Below are positions 1 through 8,226 of a DNA stretch of 64,000 nt, piece after piece. The stretch comes from JAAYRQ01 sp035647235. Lineage in GTDB: Bacteria > Bacillota > Syntrophomonadia > Syntrophomonadales > Syntrophomonadaceae. Each line of letters begins with the position of its first letter. Position 1 is the first letter of the stretch. The DNA lies in assembly GCA_964514235.1 (NCBI GenBank), contig CAZEPV010000005.1, forward strand, positions 60,276 to 124,275. The letters run 5' to 3'. Both the position numbers and the translations under genes were made by a program. The notes below the pieces were generated by a model that was not told the origin of the DNA, did no database searches, and saw only the letters and a list, made by a program, of their open reading frames with translations.

Positions 1-4
1 AAAA

Positions 5-730
5 ATGGGAATAGGAGAGAAGTTGAAAAATGAAAGGTTAAAACAAGGAATTTCTCTACAGGAAGTGGAGAAGGACACTAAAATTCGCAAATATTATTTA
101 GATGCGATTGAAAATGAAAACTACAGTGTATTGCCACCCAAAGTTTATGCGGTTGGATTTGTGAAGAGATATGCCAAGTTTTTAGACTTGGATGTTGAAG
201 AGTATGCTGAACTCTTTAAACAGGCTGCTTATGGCACTGAACCCAATGAAATAATAAAAGAACCTCCTAAAAAAATTCGACCCCAAGGGATTGAAAGTTC
301 AATAACTTGGAAAAATGTTTTAGTCGCCTTGGTGTTTCTAATAACTGTAATTTGGCTAGGTGATTATCTAATTACCTATTTTACTAAGGATCATAATATT
401 TCACCGAATAAAGGTCAACAACCTATTGTTGAACAGCACAAAGAGGTAGATGAAAAGTCGGATAAGGAAATCACTCCACCCAAACAACAGACTGGAGTAG
501 AAATAGTGATTGAAGCTAATCAAAATTGCTGGTTAAATGTAGTAGTAGATAATGATTCACAATATAATGCCATACTAAATGCGGGGGAAAATTTAACTTT
601 TAATGGTGCGGACAAGATATACCTAAAAGCAGGTAATGCTGGAGGTATCAAGATTATATATAATGGTGAGGAAATGCCTCCTTTAGGCAATAATGGAGAA
701 GTAAAGGAAGCAACATATACACCATTTTAA
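5..730 (+). CDS. rodZ: RodZ/YmfM-like membrane-anchored HTH protein
   Basis: This is a bitopic membrane protein of the RodZ/YmfM type, which in other bacteria links the MreB cytoskeleton to cell-wall synthesis. Residues 3-70 form a HTH_25-type helix-turn-helix with the typical GISLQEVEKDTKI segment. A basic stretch (about 86-93) leads into one transmembrane helix at about 104-126. The exported C-terminal part (about 164-241) resembles DUF4115. The ATG lies five bases into the window, so its ribosome site cannot be seen and a slightly earlier start is possible. It sits 21 bp upstream of rimO, the usual Firmicute order with pgsA. The family is clear; a role in cell shape is inferred. Confidence 0.85.
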   Translation: MGIGEKLKNERLKQGISLQEVEKDTKIRKYYLDAIENENYSVLPPKVYAVGFVKRYAKFLDLDVEEYAELFKQAAYGTEPNEIIKEPPKKIRPQGIESSITWKNVLVALVFLITVIWLGDYLITYFTKDHNISPNKGQQPIVEQHKEVDEKSDKEITPPKQQTGVEIVIEANQNCWLNVVVDNDSQYNAILNAGENLTFNGADKIYLKAGNAGGIKIIYNGEEMPPLGNNGEVKEATYTPF

Positions 731-751
731 CAGGAAATAGGAGAATTAAAA

Positions 752-2083
752 GTGGATATTGGTTTTATTAGCTTGGGGTGTTCTAAAAATCGGGTAGATA
801 CTGAAATAATGATGGGAATTTTGAAAAAAAGTGGACACAGACTAGTTGACTCCATAGAAGGTGCAGATTTAGTAATAATCAACACCTGCGGTTTTATTGA
901 AGATGCAAAAATAGAAGCTATTGATACTATTATAGAAATGGGAGAATTAAAACAAAAAGGAATAATTGATTATTTAATAGCAACGGGTTGCTTGTCCCAA
1001 CGCTACGGACAGGAATTAATTAGAGAAATGCCAGAACTAGATGCCGTAGTCGGAATAGGGGATTTTCTCAGCATAGATAAAGTTGTAGAAGAGGTAGAAG
1101 ATGGAAAGAAAATCATTTTGATTAACCAACCACCTGACAAATATATAGAGAAAGGTTTTAGAATATTAACTACCCCTAAGGGCTCAGCTTATTTAAAAAT
1201 AACTGAGGGGTGCAATAATAGATGTACATATTGTGCTATACCTTTAATTCGGGGAAAACTTCGTTCTTATCCTCTAAGGGAAATAATAGCCGAAGCCTAC
1301 AATTTGGTTAAAGACGGTGCTAAGGAATTAGTTTTAATAGGGCAAGACACAGCCTCTTATGGTAAGGATGTAAATTATGAGTATGATTTACCGCAGTTAA
1401 TCACTCAGCTAGCCAAAATTCCAGAATTGGAATGGCTAAGAATCATGTACCTTCACCCAGCCCATTTAACTGAAAAAACTATAGAAATAATAGCTAGGGA
1501 AGAAAAAGTAGTACCCTATATTGATCTGCCTATCCAACATAGGGCTGATAAAATACTTAAAACCATGAACCGTAAACATAATTCTGAAGAATTAATTAAT
1601 ACTATTGATTTATTGCGCAGTAATATTGATAATCTAGTATTAAGAACAACAGTTATGGTAGGTTTCCCCAATGAAACTGAACGAGACTTCAATCAATTAT
1701 ATGAATTCATCAAACAAAATGAGTTTGACTGGTTAGGTGCTTTTAAGTACACAGCGGAGGAAGGGACTGCTTCATATTCTTTTCCCAATCAAATTAATGA
1801 AGAAATTAAACAGGAAAGATTGGATAGGATACTCACTCTACAAAGTAAAATTACCCGCAGAAAGAATGTCAATCGTTTGAATTCCAAACAAAGGGTATTA
1901 GTATCATCGCGGGTCAGCCCGAACCTTTATGTAGGTAGGGGATACTTTCAGGCTCCAGAAGTTGATGGAATTACGATGATAAAAACAAAAAAAGTATTGG
2001 AAAAGGGCGAATTTGTAGATGTAGTTTTAAAGGCAGTAAGAAATTATGATATGATTGGAGAACTTTACCATGAATCTCCCTAA
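752..2083 (+). CDS. rimO: Ribosomal protein S12 methylthiotransferase RimO
   Basis: RimO is a radical SAM enzyme that adds a methylthio group to the conserved aspartate of ribosomal protein S12. The N-terminal UPF0004 domain carries cysteines C10, C46 and C80 for the auxiliary iron-sulfur cluster. The radical SAM motif CNNRCTYC supplies C154, C158 and C161. The last 65 or so residues form the TRAM domain. At 443 residues it has full family length. Translation starts at GTG 752 behind an AGGAAATAGGAG site. Its end overlaps the start of pgsA by 14 bp, so the two are probably translationally coupled. Confidence 0.95.
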   Translation: MDIGFISLGCSKNRVDTEIMMGILKKSGHRLVDSIEGADLVIINTCGFIEDAKIEAIDTIIEMGELKQKGIIDYLIATGCLSQRYGQELIREMPELDAVVGIGDFLSIDKVVEEVEDGKKIILINQPPDKYIEKGFRILTTPKGSAYLKITEGCNNRCTYCAIPLIRGKLRSYPLREIIAEAYNLVKDGAKELVLIGQDTASYGKDVNYEYDLPQLITQLAKIPELEWLRIMYLHPAHLTEKTIEIIAREEKVVPYIDLPIQHRADKILKTMNRKHNSEELINTIDLLRSNIDNLVLRTTVMVGFPNETERDFNQLYEFIKQNEFDWLGAFKYTAEEGTASYSFPNQINEEIKQERLDRILTLQSKITRRKNVNRLNSKQRVLVSSRVSPNLYVGRGYFQAPEVDGITMIKTKKVLEKGEFVDVVLKAVRNYDMIGELYHESP

Positions 2084-2606
2084 TTTGTTAACAATTTTTC
2101 GCATATTAATAATCCCTGTTTTTATATTTGTTCTTTTGATCAATACACCTAAAGGAGATTTAATAGCAGCTGGAATTTTTATGGTTGCTGCATTTACCGA
2201 CACCTTGGATGGTTATTTAGCCCGTAAATGGAAACAAATCACGAAATTAGGTACCATTTTGGATCCTTTAGCCGATAAAATTCTTATTGCAGCAGCATTA
2301 ATTATTTTAGTAGAAATAGGTAGATTACCAGGATGGATTGCAATAGTAATTTTAGCACGAGAGTTTGCTGTCACTGGGCTTAGGTCGGTAAAGGCTGAAG
2401 AAGGTGTAATTATACCAGCAAGCAACTTAGGCAAATTAAAGACTGTTACTCAAATGTTGGCGGTAATATTGCTTATAGTCCAACCAATTTACCAATCTTA
2501 TATTAATTTACCATTGGGTATTTGGGCTATGTATCTAGCAGTCTTTATTACAATCTTATCTGGTATTGAATATTTTTATAAATTTAATTTAATTGAAAAG
2601 CAATAA
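2070..2606 (+). CDS. pgsA: CDP-diacylglycerol-glycerol-3-phosphate 3-phosphatidyltransferase
   Basis: PgsA makes phosphatidylglycerophosphate from CDP-diacylglycerol and glycerol-3-phosphate, the committed step to phosphatidylglycerol. The CDP-alcohol phosphatidyltransferase motif D-x2-D-G-x2-A-R-x8-G-x3-D-x3-D is complete (D44, D47, G48, A51, R52, G61, D65, D69). Hydrophobic helices fill most of the 178 residues. I chose ATG 2070, which begins MNLPNLLTIFR as in the family and has GGAG nine bases upstream. An in-frame ATG at 2055 would add five residues with no better ribosome site. The start lies inside the end of rimO. Confidence 0.95.
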   Translation: MNLPNLLTIFRILIIPVFIFVLLINTPKGDLIAAGIFMVAAFTDTLDGYLARKWKQITKLGTILDPLADKILIAAALIILVEIGRLPGWIAIVILAREFAVTGLRSVKAEEGVIIPASNLGKLKTVTQMLAVILLIVQPIYQSYINLPLGIWAMYLAVFITILSGIEYFYKFNLIEKQ

Positions 2607-2655
2607 GATTAAAATCTAATTAAATAAAGGATTTTCAAAATTTTCTCGAAAATGT

Positions 2656-2685
2656 TTGATAAACTAAAATTTTTTAGGGTAAAAT
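2656..2685 (+). promoter_or_regulatory. Candidate sigma-A promoter for the acyl-CoA dehydrogenase
   Basis: TTGATA (2656-2661) and TAAAAT (2680-2685) are separated by 18 bp in the 236-bp gap after pgsA. Each box differs from consensus at one position. It is the best promoter-like pair before the gene at 2843, and it would leave a leader of about 150 nt. No other gene or clear structure was found in this gap. Confidence 0.4.
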
Positions 2686-2842
2686 TAAATAATGGTAGAA
2701 ATCTTAACCAAGTAGTAGTCTATTTTTATATAAGAAGGCTAGGTGGATTAAAAAACTGTTTGGTGGGGGAGAAAGGAGGCTTTTCCACTAATTCATTCAT
2801 GGCATAGCTATTAGAAACATAACAATATTGGAGGTTTTATTT

Positions 2843-3985
2843 ATGGATTTTAGACTTACTGATGAACACCTTATGTTAAGAAAAATGGTTAGTGACTTCG
2901 CGAAGAATGAATTGGAACCTACAGTTGCCCAAAGGGATGAAGACGAAGTATTTGACCTCAATCTATGGAATAAGATAGCTAGTCTAGGTATCTGTGGGAT
3001 ACCTTGGGAAGACAAATATGGTGGTGCAGAAGCTGATTTTCTCAGTTATGTTATTGCAGTAGAGGAGATTGCCAAAGTAGATGCTGGGATGGCTGTAGCG
3101 CTGTCAGCTCACACATCTTTGGGTTCTTGGCCCATATGGCACTTTGGAACAGAGGAACAAAAAATGAAATACTTACCCTCCCTATCGTCTGGGGAAAAAA
3201 TTGCTGCATTTGGCATAACGGAGCCTGCGGCAGGTAGTGATGCAGGCGCCACAAAGACTACAGCAAAATTAGATGGCGATTATTATATTTTAAATGGAAC
3301 AAAAGTTTTTATAACTAATGGATATTATGCTGATACTTATGTAATTATTGCACGTACAGGCCCCAAAGAACTAGGTTCTAAAAGTATAAGTGCCTTTATA
3401 GTAGAAAAAGGAACTCCGGGCTTTTCCTTTGGTAAGGAAGAAAAGAAAATGGGAATCCGTACTTCCGCAACATATGAGTTGGTTTTTGAGGATTGCAAAG
3501 TGCCTAAAGAAAATTTGTTAGGCAAAGAAGGTGAAGGATTTAAAATAGGCATGATGATTCTGGATGGCGGCAGAAATGGTATTGCAGCCCAAGCCTTGGG
3601 TATAGCGCAAGGGGCTTATGAATTCGCTTTGGAATATTCTAAAGAAAGAGTGCAGTTTAACGCCCCAATTTCTAAACTTCAGGCTATTCAATTTAAATTA
3701 GCTGATATGAAAACCCATATAGAAGCTGCTAGATTACTGACTTACCAAGCAGGCTGGAAAGAGGGAATCGGAGAGCCATATGGTTTAGAAAGTGCCATGG
3801 CAAAATTATTTGCGGGAGATACAGCTATGTGGGTAACTACCGAGGCAGTACAAATATTGGGCGGATATGGATATTCTAGAGAATACCCTGTAGAAAGAAT
3901 GATGAGAGATGCCAAGATCACCCAAATATATGAGGGAACTAATGAAATACAAAGGCTAGTAATAGCTAGGTATATATTAAGATAA
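2843..3985 (+). CDS. Acyl-CoA dehydrogenase (short-chain/butyryl-CoA type)
   Basis: This FAD flavoenzyme oxidises an acyl-CoA to the trans-2-enoyl-CoA, the first step of beta-oxidation, or works in reverse in butyrate formation. All three acyl-CoA dehydrogenase domains are present across 380 residues. The segment TEPAAGSDAG matches the flavin-binding signature. YEGTNEIQ near the C-terminus holds the catalytic glutamate (E364), in the position used by short-chain enzymes. I start at ATG 2843 because GGAGG at 2830-2834 sits eight bases before it; an in-frame TTG at 2828 overlaps that site. The gene stands alone, with its own candidate promoter and terminator. Chain-length preference cannot be read from the sequence. 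Confidence 0.93.
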   Translation: MDFRLTDEHLMLRKMVSDFAKNELEPTVAQRDEDEVFDLNLWNKIASLGICGIPWEDKYGGAEADFLSYVIAVEEIAKVDAGMAVALSAHTSLGSWPIWHFGTEEQKMKYLPSLSSGEKIAAFGITEPAAGSDAGATKTTAKLDGDYYILNGTKVFITNGYYADTYVIIARTGPKELGSKSISAFIVEKGTPGFSFGKEEKKMGIRTSATYELVFEDCKVPKENLLGKEGEGFKIGMMILDGGRNGIAAQALGIAQGAYEFALEYSKERVQFNAPISKLQAIQFKLADMKTHIEAARLLTYQAGWKEGIGEPYGLESAMAKLFAGDTAMWVTTEAVQILGGYGYSREYPVERMMRDAKITQIYEGTNEIQRLVIARYILR

Positions 3986-4019
3986 CCAATAAAAGCAGTA
4001 AATGATTTTCAATAAAAAT

Positions 4020-4047
4020 GCGACCTTAAATAGGTCGTATTTTTTTG
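4020..4047 (+). terminator. Rho-independent terminator after acyl-CoA dehydrogenase
   Basis: A 6-bp stem (GCGACC with GGTCGT) closes a seven-base loop and is followed by seven T residues. It lies 34 bp after the stop codon at 3985. Confidence 0.85.
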
Positions 4048-4095
4048 CACTCAATTAATTTCCAGATAATTATTCACATTTAGGACCTTAGTCTA

Positions 4096-4104
4096 TGTTA
4101 TAAT
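4096..4104 (+). promoter_or_regulatory. Candidate extended -10 promoter
   Basis: TGTTATAAT is a perfect TATAAT -10 box with the upstream TG of an extended -10 element. No good -35 hexamer is seen at the right distance. It lies 22 bp before the start of the small anchored protein at 4127. Confidence 0.45.
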
Positions 4105-4126
4105 AATTGGGCAAAGGGGGAGAAAA

Positions 4127-4657
4127 ATGATGAAAAATAGCGAATTTAAAATTATTATTACTATTTTTACCCTTGTTTTTGCACTGGGGATATTTTTAGG
4201 TGGTTTTACATTATATAATAGGTTTGGAATTGAGGAACCCTTGACAGATGAGTTAGTGAACATAAAGGGTGTTAAACAAGTTTCCGTTAGAAAAGATAAG
4301 GATTATGAGATTGAAATAAACTTACAAAATATTAGTAATTTTAATGAAAGCTACAAAAAGATTTTAGCTATTAGTGAAATAAAATTAGGCAAAAACAACT
4401 TTGACTTGATTTTAATGGATAAGCCTAATGTCAGGTTAAATGAAATTTTCATAAGTCTTCAACCACTCATATATGAAGCCTTGGCAAAGAATGAATTAGT
4501 ATGGCTAAATGATAATTTGACTATAATGGCAGAGGAAGAACTTATTGATTACAAATTATTTGTTGATGAAGAAAACTTATATATTCATTTGGCAGATGGT
4601 GAATTTTATGTCTATAAAGTTATAAAAAGGTTGCCTGAGCTTGAAACAATTTCATAA
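4127..4657 (+). CDS. Unknown protein with N-terminal membrane anchor
   Basis: I do not recognise this 176-residue protein. Residues about 8-30 form a single hydrophobic helix that is likely an uncleaved anchor. The rest is soluble, rich in Lys, Glu and Asn, and lacks cysteine pairs or known catalytic motifs. ATG 4127 is followed at once by a second ATG (4130); an AAGGGGGAG site precedes both. Its stop lies 14 bp before the FtsH-like protease gene, so the two are probably co-transcribed. A role as adaptor, regulator or substrate of that protease is inference from position only. Confidence 0.8.
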   Translation: MMKNSEFKIIITIFTLVFALGIFLGGFTLYNRFGIEEPLTDELVNIKGVKQVSVRKDKDYEIEINLQNISNFNESYKKILAISEIKLGKNNFDLILMDKPNVRLNEIFISLQPLIYEALAKNELVWLNDNLTIMAEEELIDYKLFVDEENLYIHLADGEFYVYKVIKRLPELETIS

Positions 4658-4671
4658 GGGGAGAAAAATTA

Positions 4672-6132
4672 ATGAAGGAAATATTAGTAGGAGTAGTTCT
4701 AGCATTGATCATTTTTCTAGCAGTTATGGGCATAAATGTTACCCCGATAATAGTATTAATCTTAATTGGGGGAGGATTATATTTTGTTCTGCAAACTTCG
4801 GGGGCTATAAAGGTTGGCAGCATCGGGCAGACCGTTAAACAAAGCCATAAAATAAGTTTTGATGATATTGGTGGGCAGGAAACTGCTGCTAATGAACTAA
4901 AAGAAGCTTTACAATTCTTATTAAAAATAGAAGAAATAAAACAAATGGGAATCAGGCCATTAAAAGGGGTATTACTTGAGGGCCCACCTGGAACAGGTAA
5001 AACATTGTTAGCTCGAGCTGCAGCTAGTTATACTAAATCTGTTTTTATGGCGGTTTCAGGAAGTGAATTTATTGAAATGTATGCTGGAGTCGGTGCTAAA
5101 AGAGTAAGAAGTTTATTTGAAGATGCCCGTAAAAAGGCGGCTCATGAGAAATGTAGTGCAATAATATTTATTGATGAATTGGAAGTTTTGGGGGGTAAAA
5201 GGGGTTCCCACACTGGTCATATGGAATATGACCAAACCTTGAATCAATTATTGGTTGAAATGGATGGGATTAGTCCTAATGAGGAACCGAGGATCCTTTT
5301 AATAGGTGCCACTAATAGGGTCGATATGTTAGATACAGCTTTATTAAGACCAGGCAGGTTTGATAGGCAAGTTCAGGTGGGATTGCCTGATAAACATGGC
5401 AGACTCAAAATACTTAAAATTCATACCCGAAATAAGCCTGTTCAAGATGGGGCTGATTTAGCTGAGGTGGCTAGGGCTACTTTTAGTTTTTCCGGGGCCC
5501 ATTTGGAAAGTTTATGTAATGAGGCGGCTATTTTGGCCATGCGTGAAAGCTCCCCATATATTGAAAAGCGGCATTTTATGGAGGCTATTGATAAAGTTAT
5601 TCTGGGGGAAAAACTTGATCGTAAGCCAAACTTAGTGGAACTAGAAAGGGTTAGTATTCACGAGACAGGCCATGCTATTGTTAGTGAGGTCTTGGAAATG
5701 GGGTCAGTTTCATCTTTAACCATAGTTCCACGTGGTAAAGCATTGGGTTTCATGAGAAAGGCCCCCCAAGATGAACAATATTTATATACTAGAGAAGAGT
5801 TAGAAAATCAAATTATGGTAACATTAGCAGGTGCTATAGCAGAGGAAATCAAATATGGTAACCGAAGTACAGGTGCCCAAAATGATTTCGCCCAGGCCTG
5901 GCGTATAACAAAGCAAATTATAGATGCAGGTCTATCTTCCTTAGGGGTAGTTGATGCAAAAGATATCCCCTCAGACCTTCTATATGGAGAATGCAAAAAT
6001 ATTTTAGCAAAGCTGGAATTAAGGACAGAAAAACTGCTTAAACAACGGGAAAGAGTTTTGCTGGAAATCGCAGATTACCTACTAGAAGAGGAAACAATCG
6101 GTAGGGATAAATTAATAGAATTATTAAATTAA
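4672..6132 (+). CDS. Short FtsH-like membrane AAA metalloprotease
   Basis: This is an ATP-dependent zinc metalloprotease related to FtsH but only 486 residues long, against roughly 600-650 for FtsH. Two hydrophobic segments (about 4-20 and 24-41) are almost back to back, so the large extracytoplasmic domain is missing. The AAA module has Walker A GPPGTGKT (104-111), Walker B IFIDELE (165-171) and the second region of homology with GRFDR (228-232). The pore motif reads MYAG instead of the FtsH MFVG. The protease module has the zinc motif HETGH (330-334) and the third-ligand segment QNDFAQAW (D405). The C-terminal tail is short. It is probably an FtsH paralogue with a specialised substrate range. 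It pairs with the anchored protein upstream. Confidence 0.88.
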   Translation: MKEILVGVVLALIIFLAVMGINVTPIIVLILIGGGLYFVLQTSGAIKVGSIGQTVKQSHKISFDDIGGQETAANELKEALQFLLKIEEIKQMGIRPLKGVLLEGPPGTGKTLLARAAASYTKSVFMAVSGSEFIEMYAGVGAKRVRSLFEDARKKAAHEKCSAIIFIDELEVLGGKRGSHTGHMEYDQTLNQLLVEMDGISPNEEPRILLIGATNRVDMLDTALLRPGRFDRQVQVGLPDKHGRLKILKIHTRNKPVQDGADLAEVARATFSFSGAHLESLCNEAAILAMRESSPYIEKRHFMEAIDKVILGEKLDRKPNLVELERVSIHETGHAIVSEVLEMGSVSSLTIVPRGKALGFMRKAPQDEQYLYTREELENQIMVTLAGAIAEEIKYGNRSTGAQNDFAQAWRITKQIIDAGLSSLGVVDAKDIPSDLLYGECKNILAKLELRTEKLLKQRERVLLEIADYLLEEETIGRDKLIELLN

Positions 6133-6151
6133 AAGTAATAATATATTTAGT

Positions 6152-6198
6152 AAAAAGAAGACATGAAGGGGTGATTTTTGACCTTGTGTCTTCTTTTC
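6152..6198 (+). terminator. Terminator-like hairpin after the FtsH-like gene
   Basis: A perfect 11-bp inverted repeat (6153-6163 and 6187-6197) spans a 23-nt loop. The right arm ends in TTCTTTTC, so the U-tract is interrupted. It lies 20 bp after the protease stop codon. Confidence 0.6.
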
Positions 6199-6340
6199 TA
6201 TATTAAACTTTGTTTAAAGAGGATAAAATATAATTTAAGAAAAGATATTATCAATTAAATTCAAGCAAATATCTTGTTTCTTGCTTATACTATCGTCATA
6301 CTGATAAATAATTAGGCTAATAAGGGGATGAACAGTTTTA

Positions 6341-7594
6341 ATGAAGAAGGCTTATATTATTTCTACTGGAACAGAACTTTTACTAGGCATGACTGTTGAT
6401 ACTAATGCAAGACATATAAGTCGGGAGCTGGCAAGCTTGGGTATTAAGGTTGTGGGCATGAGCACCGTAGGGGATAATAGGGATAAGATACGTGCGGCCT
6501 TTGAATTAGGGGTTAACTCAGCTGATATAATTATCGCAAGTGGGGGGCTTGGTCCAACTAAGGACGATTTGACTAAAGAAGTCGCTTGTGAAGTGCTAGG
6601 AGTTGACTTAATCTTATGCAATAGGGAAGTGGATAAGCTAAAAGATTATTTTGCTAGGCGGGATAAGAATATGCCTGAATCCAATTTTAAACAAGCCATG
6701 TTCCCTAATAATGCGGTAATACTTGATAATTCGCGAGGCACAGCTCCAGGAATGTATTTGCAAAAGGATGGGCTAGTTCTAGTACTATTACCTGGTCCCC
6801 CAAGGGAAATGGAAAAAATTCTAGTTGAACAAGTTAAACCTTTGCTGGTTAAGGAGTATAATTTAACCCAAAATCAGTCTGTTACCAAGATTATAAAAGT
6901 GTTTGGTCCAGGCGAATCTCAGGTGGAAGAAATGTTAGCTGACATAATGGAAAATACGCGGGGATGTAGCATAGCTTTGATTGCAGAAGCAGGTGAAATT
7001 TCGATTAATGTTACTTCTGAGGGCCAAACTATGAAGGACAGTAAAAAAATATTAGCGGAAATAGTAGATAGAATTAAGCAGAAACTAGGCCGAAACATAT
7101 TCGGCTATGATAGTGATAATTTAAAAACAATAGTATTTCGTGAGCTTGCAGAAAGTAGATCCACCATAGCTATTGCCGAATCATGCACGGGTGGTCTAAT
7201 GGCGAAATACTTAACTGACATTCCGGGAAGTTCCACAGTTTTTTGGGGTTCGGTAACCTCGTATAGTGATGAAGCTAAGGTGAAATTGTTAGAAGTACCT
7301 TGGGAAATTATAGAATCATATGGGGCAGTTAGTGAAGAAACAGCCCTTGAAATGGCCAAAGGGATTAAAAAGGTCTCAAAGGCTAATTTGGGTTTGGCGA
7401 TTACTGGGATAGCTGGGCCAGATGGTGCTAGCGGGGATAAACCTATAGGGCTAGTTTATATTGCCCTAGCCACAGATACGGGAACTTTCGTGAAAAAACT
7501 AAAATTTGCTGGTGATAGAACAATTATCAGGACCCTAGCTGCCAAAAGTGGCTTAGATATTGTGCGGAGATCAATACAGTTCGGAGGGAGATAG
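6341..7594 (+). CDS. cinA: CinA family protein (NMN deamidase / MoCF-like)
   Basis: CinA is a two-domain protein tied to pyridine-nucleotide recycling and, in some species, to competence. The N-terminal half (about 1-170) is a MoeA/MogA-like domain with GGLGPTKDD and PGPPREM. The C-terminal half (about 255-415) is the CinA/PncC domain with AESCTGG, the NMN amidohydrolase signature. At 417 residues it has normal length. ATG 6341 has AAGGGG 13 bases upstream. The order cinA-thpR-recA is common in Clostridia. Its stop is one base from the thpR start. Enzyme activity is inferred from the family. Confidence 0.93.
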   Translation: MKKAYIISTGTELLLGMTVDTNARHISRELASLGIKVVGMSTVGDNRDKIRAAFELGVNSADIIIASGGLGPTKDDLTKEVACEVLGVDLILCNREVDKLKDYFARRDKNMPESNFKQAMFPNNAVILDNSRGTAPGMYLQKDGLVLVLLPGPPREMEKILVEQVKPLLVKEYNLTQNQSVTKIIKVFGPGESQVEEMLADIMENTRGCSIALIAEAGEISINVTSEGQTMKDSKKILAEIVDRIKQKLGRNIFGYDSDNLKTIVFRELAESRSTIAIAESCTGGLMAKYLTDIPGSSTVFWGSVTSYSDEAKVKLLEVPWEIIESYGAVSEETALEMAKGIKKVSKANLGLAITGIAGPDGASGDKPIGLVYIALATDTGTFVKKLKFAGDRTIIRTLAAKSGLDIVRRSIQFGGR

Positions 7595-7595
7595 C

Positions 7596-8156
7596 ATGCG
7601 GGCATTCATTGCTATTCCCATACCCCCAAATATAAAAAATTTAGCTGCAAGTTTACAAGCAAGGCTGAGTCAGATTAATACAGATGTGAAATGGGTAGAA
7701 AAGGATAATTATCACCTAACTCTAAAATTCCTAGGAGATGTTGATCAAAATACTATAGAAAACACTTGCAAGCACCTAGATACTATAACCTTAGACATTC
7801 CCAAATTTGAACTTAGAACTAATCAAATTGATTTTTTCCCACATGCCAAACGTCCTCGGGTTATATGGCTAGGTATTTCAGGTGATTTACCCCAAGCAAA
7901 TTATCTGGTCGACCAAATAGATGATTACTTAGTTAACGAAGGTTTGGAGCTAGGCAGAAAAAGAAGCTTTCACCTGACTTTAGGGCGCATTAGATCTGGA
8001 AAAGGGCAAAAGGACTTAATGGCGGCAATACTACAATTGAATAATAAATTAAAAGAGTATAGTTTTATAGCAAATAAATTGGATTTAATGGAAAGCAAAC
8101 TCTATACCCAGGGACCTATCTATAGGGTATATAAATCTTTTGAATTTAGGGGTTAG
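7596..8156 (+). CDS. thpR: RNA 2',3'-cyclic phosphodiesterase (LigT/ThpR)
   Basis: This is a 2H-family phosphoesterase that opens 2',3'-cyclic phosphate ends of RNA. The two HxT motifs that define the family are present as HLTLKFLGD (H40, T42) and HLTLGRIRSG (H126, T128). The protein is 186 residues, typical for the family. I start at ATG 7596, which gives MRAFIAIPIP and has GGAGGG eight bases upstream. It follows cinA by one base and shares its transcript. Confidence 0.93.
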   Translation: MRAFIAIPIPPNIKNLAASLQARLSQINTDVKWVEKDNYHLTLKFLGDVDQNTIENTCKHLDTITLDIPKFELRTNQIDFFPHAKRPRVIWLGISGDLPQANYLVDQIDDYLVNEGLELGRKRSFHLTLGRIRSGKGQKDLMAAILQLNNKLKEYSFIANKLDLMESKLYTQGPIYRVYKSFEFRG

Positions 8157-8160
8157 GCTA

Positions 8161-8189
8161 TTGACATAATTCGGCAATATGCTTATACT
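8161..8189 (+). promoter_or_regulatory. Sigma-A promoter of recA
   Basis: TTGACA (8161-8166) matches consensus exactly. A 17-bp spacer leads to TATACT (8184-8189), one base from consensus. The predicted RNA start is near 8196, which gives recA its own promoter apart from cinA-thpR. Confidence 0.85.
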
Positions 8190-8197
8190 TTAAAAAA

Positions 8198-8211
8198 CGA
8201 ACAATTGTTTG
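8198..8211 (+). promoter_or_regulatory. LexA (DinR/SOS) box of recA
   Basis: CGAACAATTGTTTG matches the Firmicute SOS box (CGAAC-N4-GTTCG) with one change in each half-site margin. It lies just after the -10 box at the predicted RNA start, where bound LexA would block transcription. DNA-damage induction of recA is therefore expected. lexA itself is not in the window. Confidence 0.85.
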
Positions 8212-8226
8212 AGGAGGGAGAAAATA

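Noticed and set aside
2761..2830. GAAAGGAGG at about 2771 as a ribosome site for a small gene
   Set aside because: The only ATG at a workable distance gives a two-codon frame (ATG GCA TAG).
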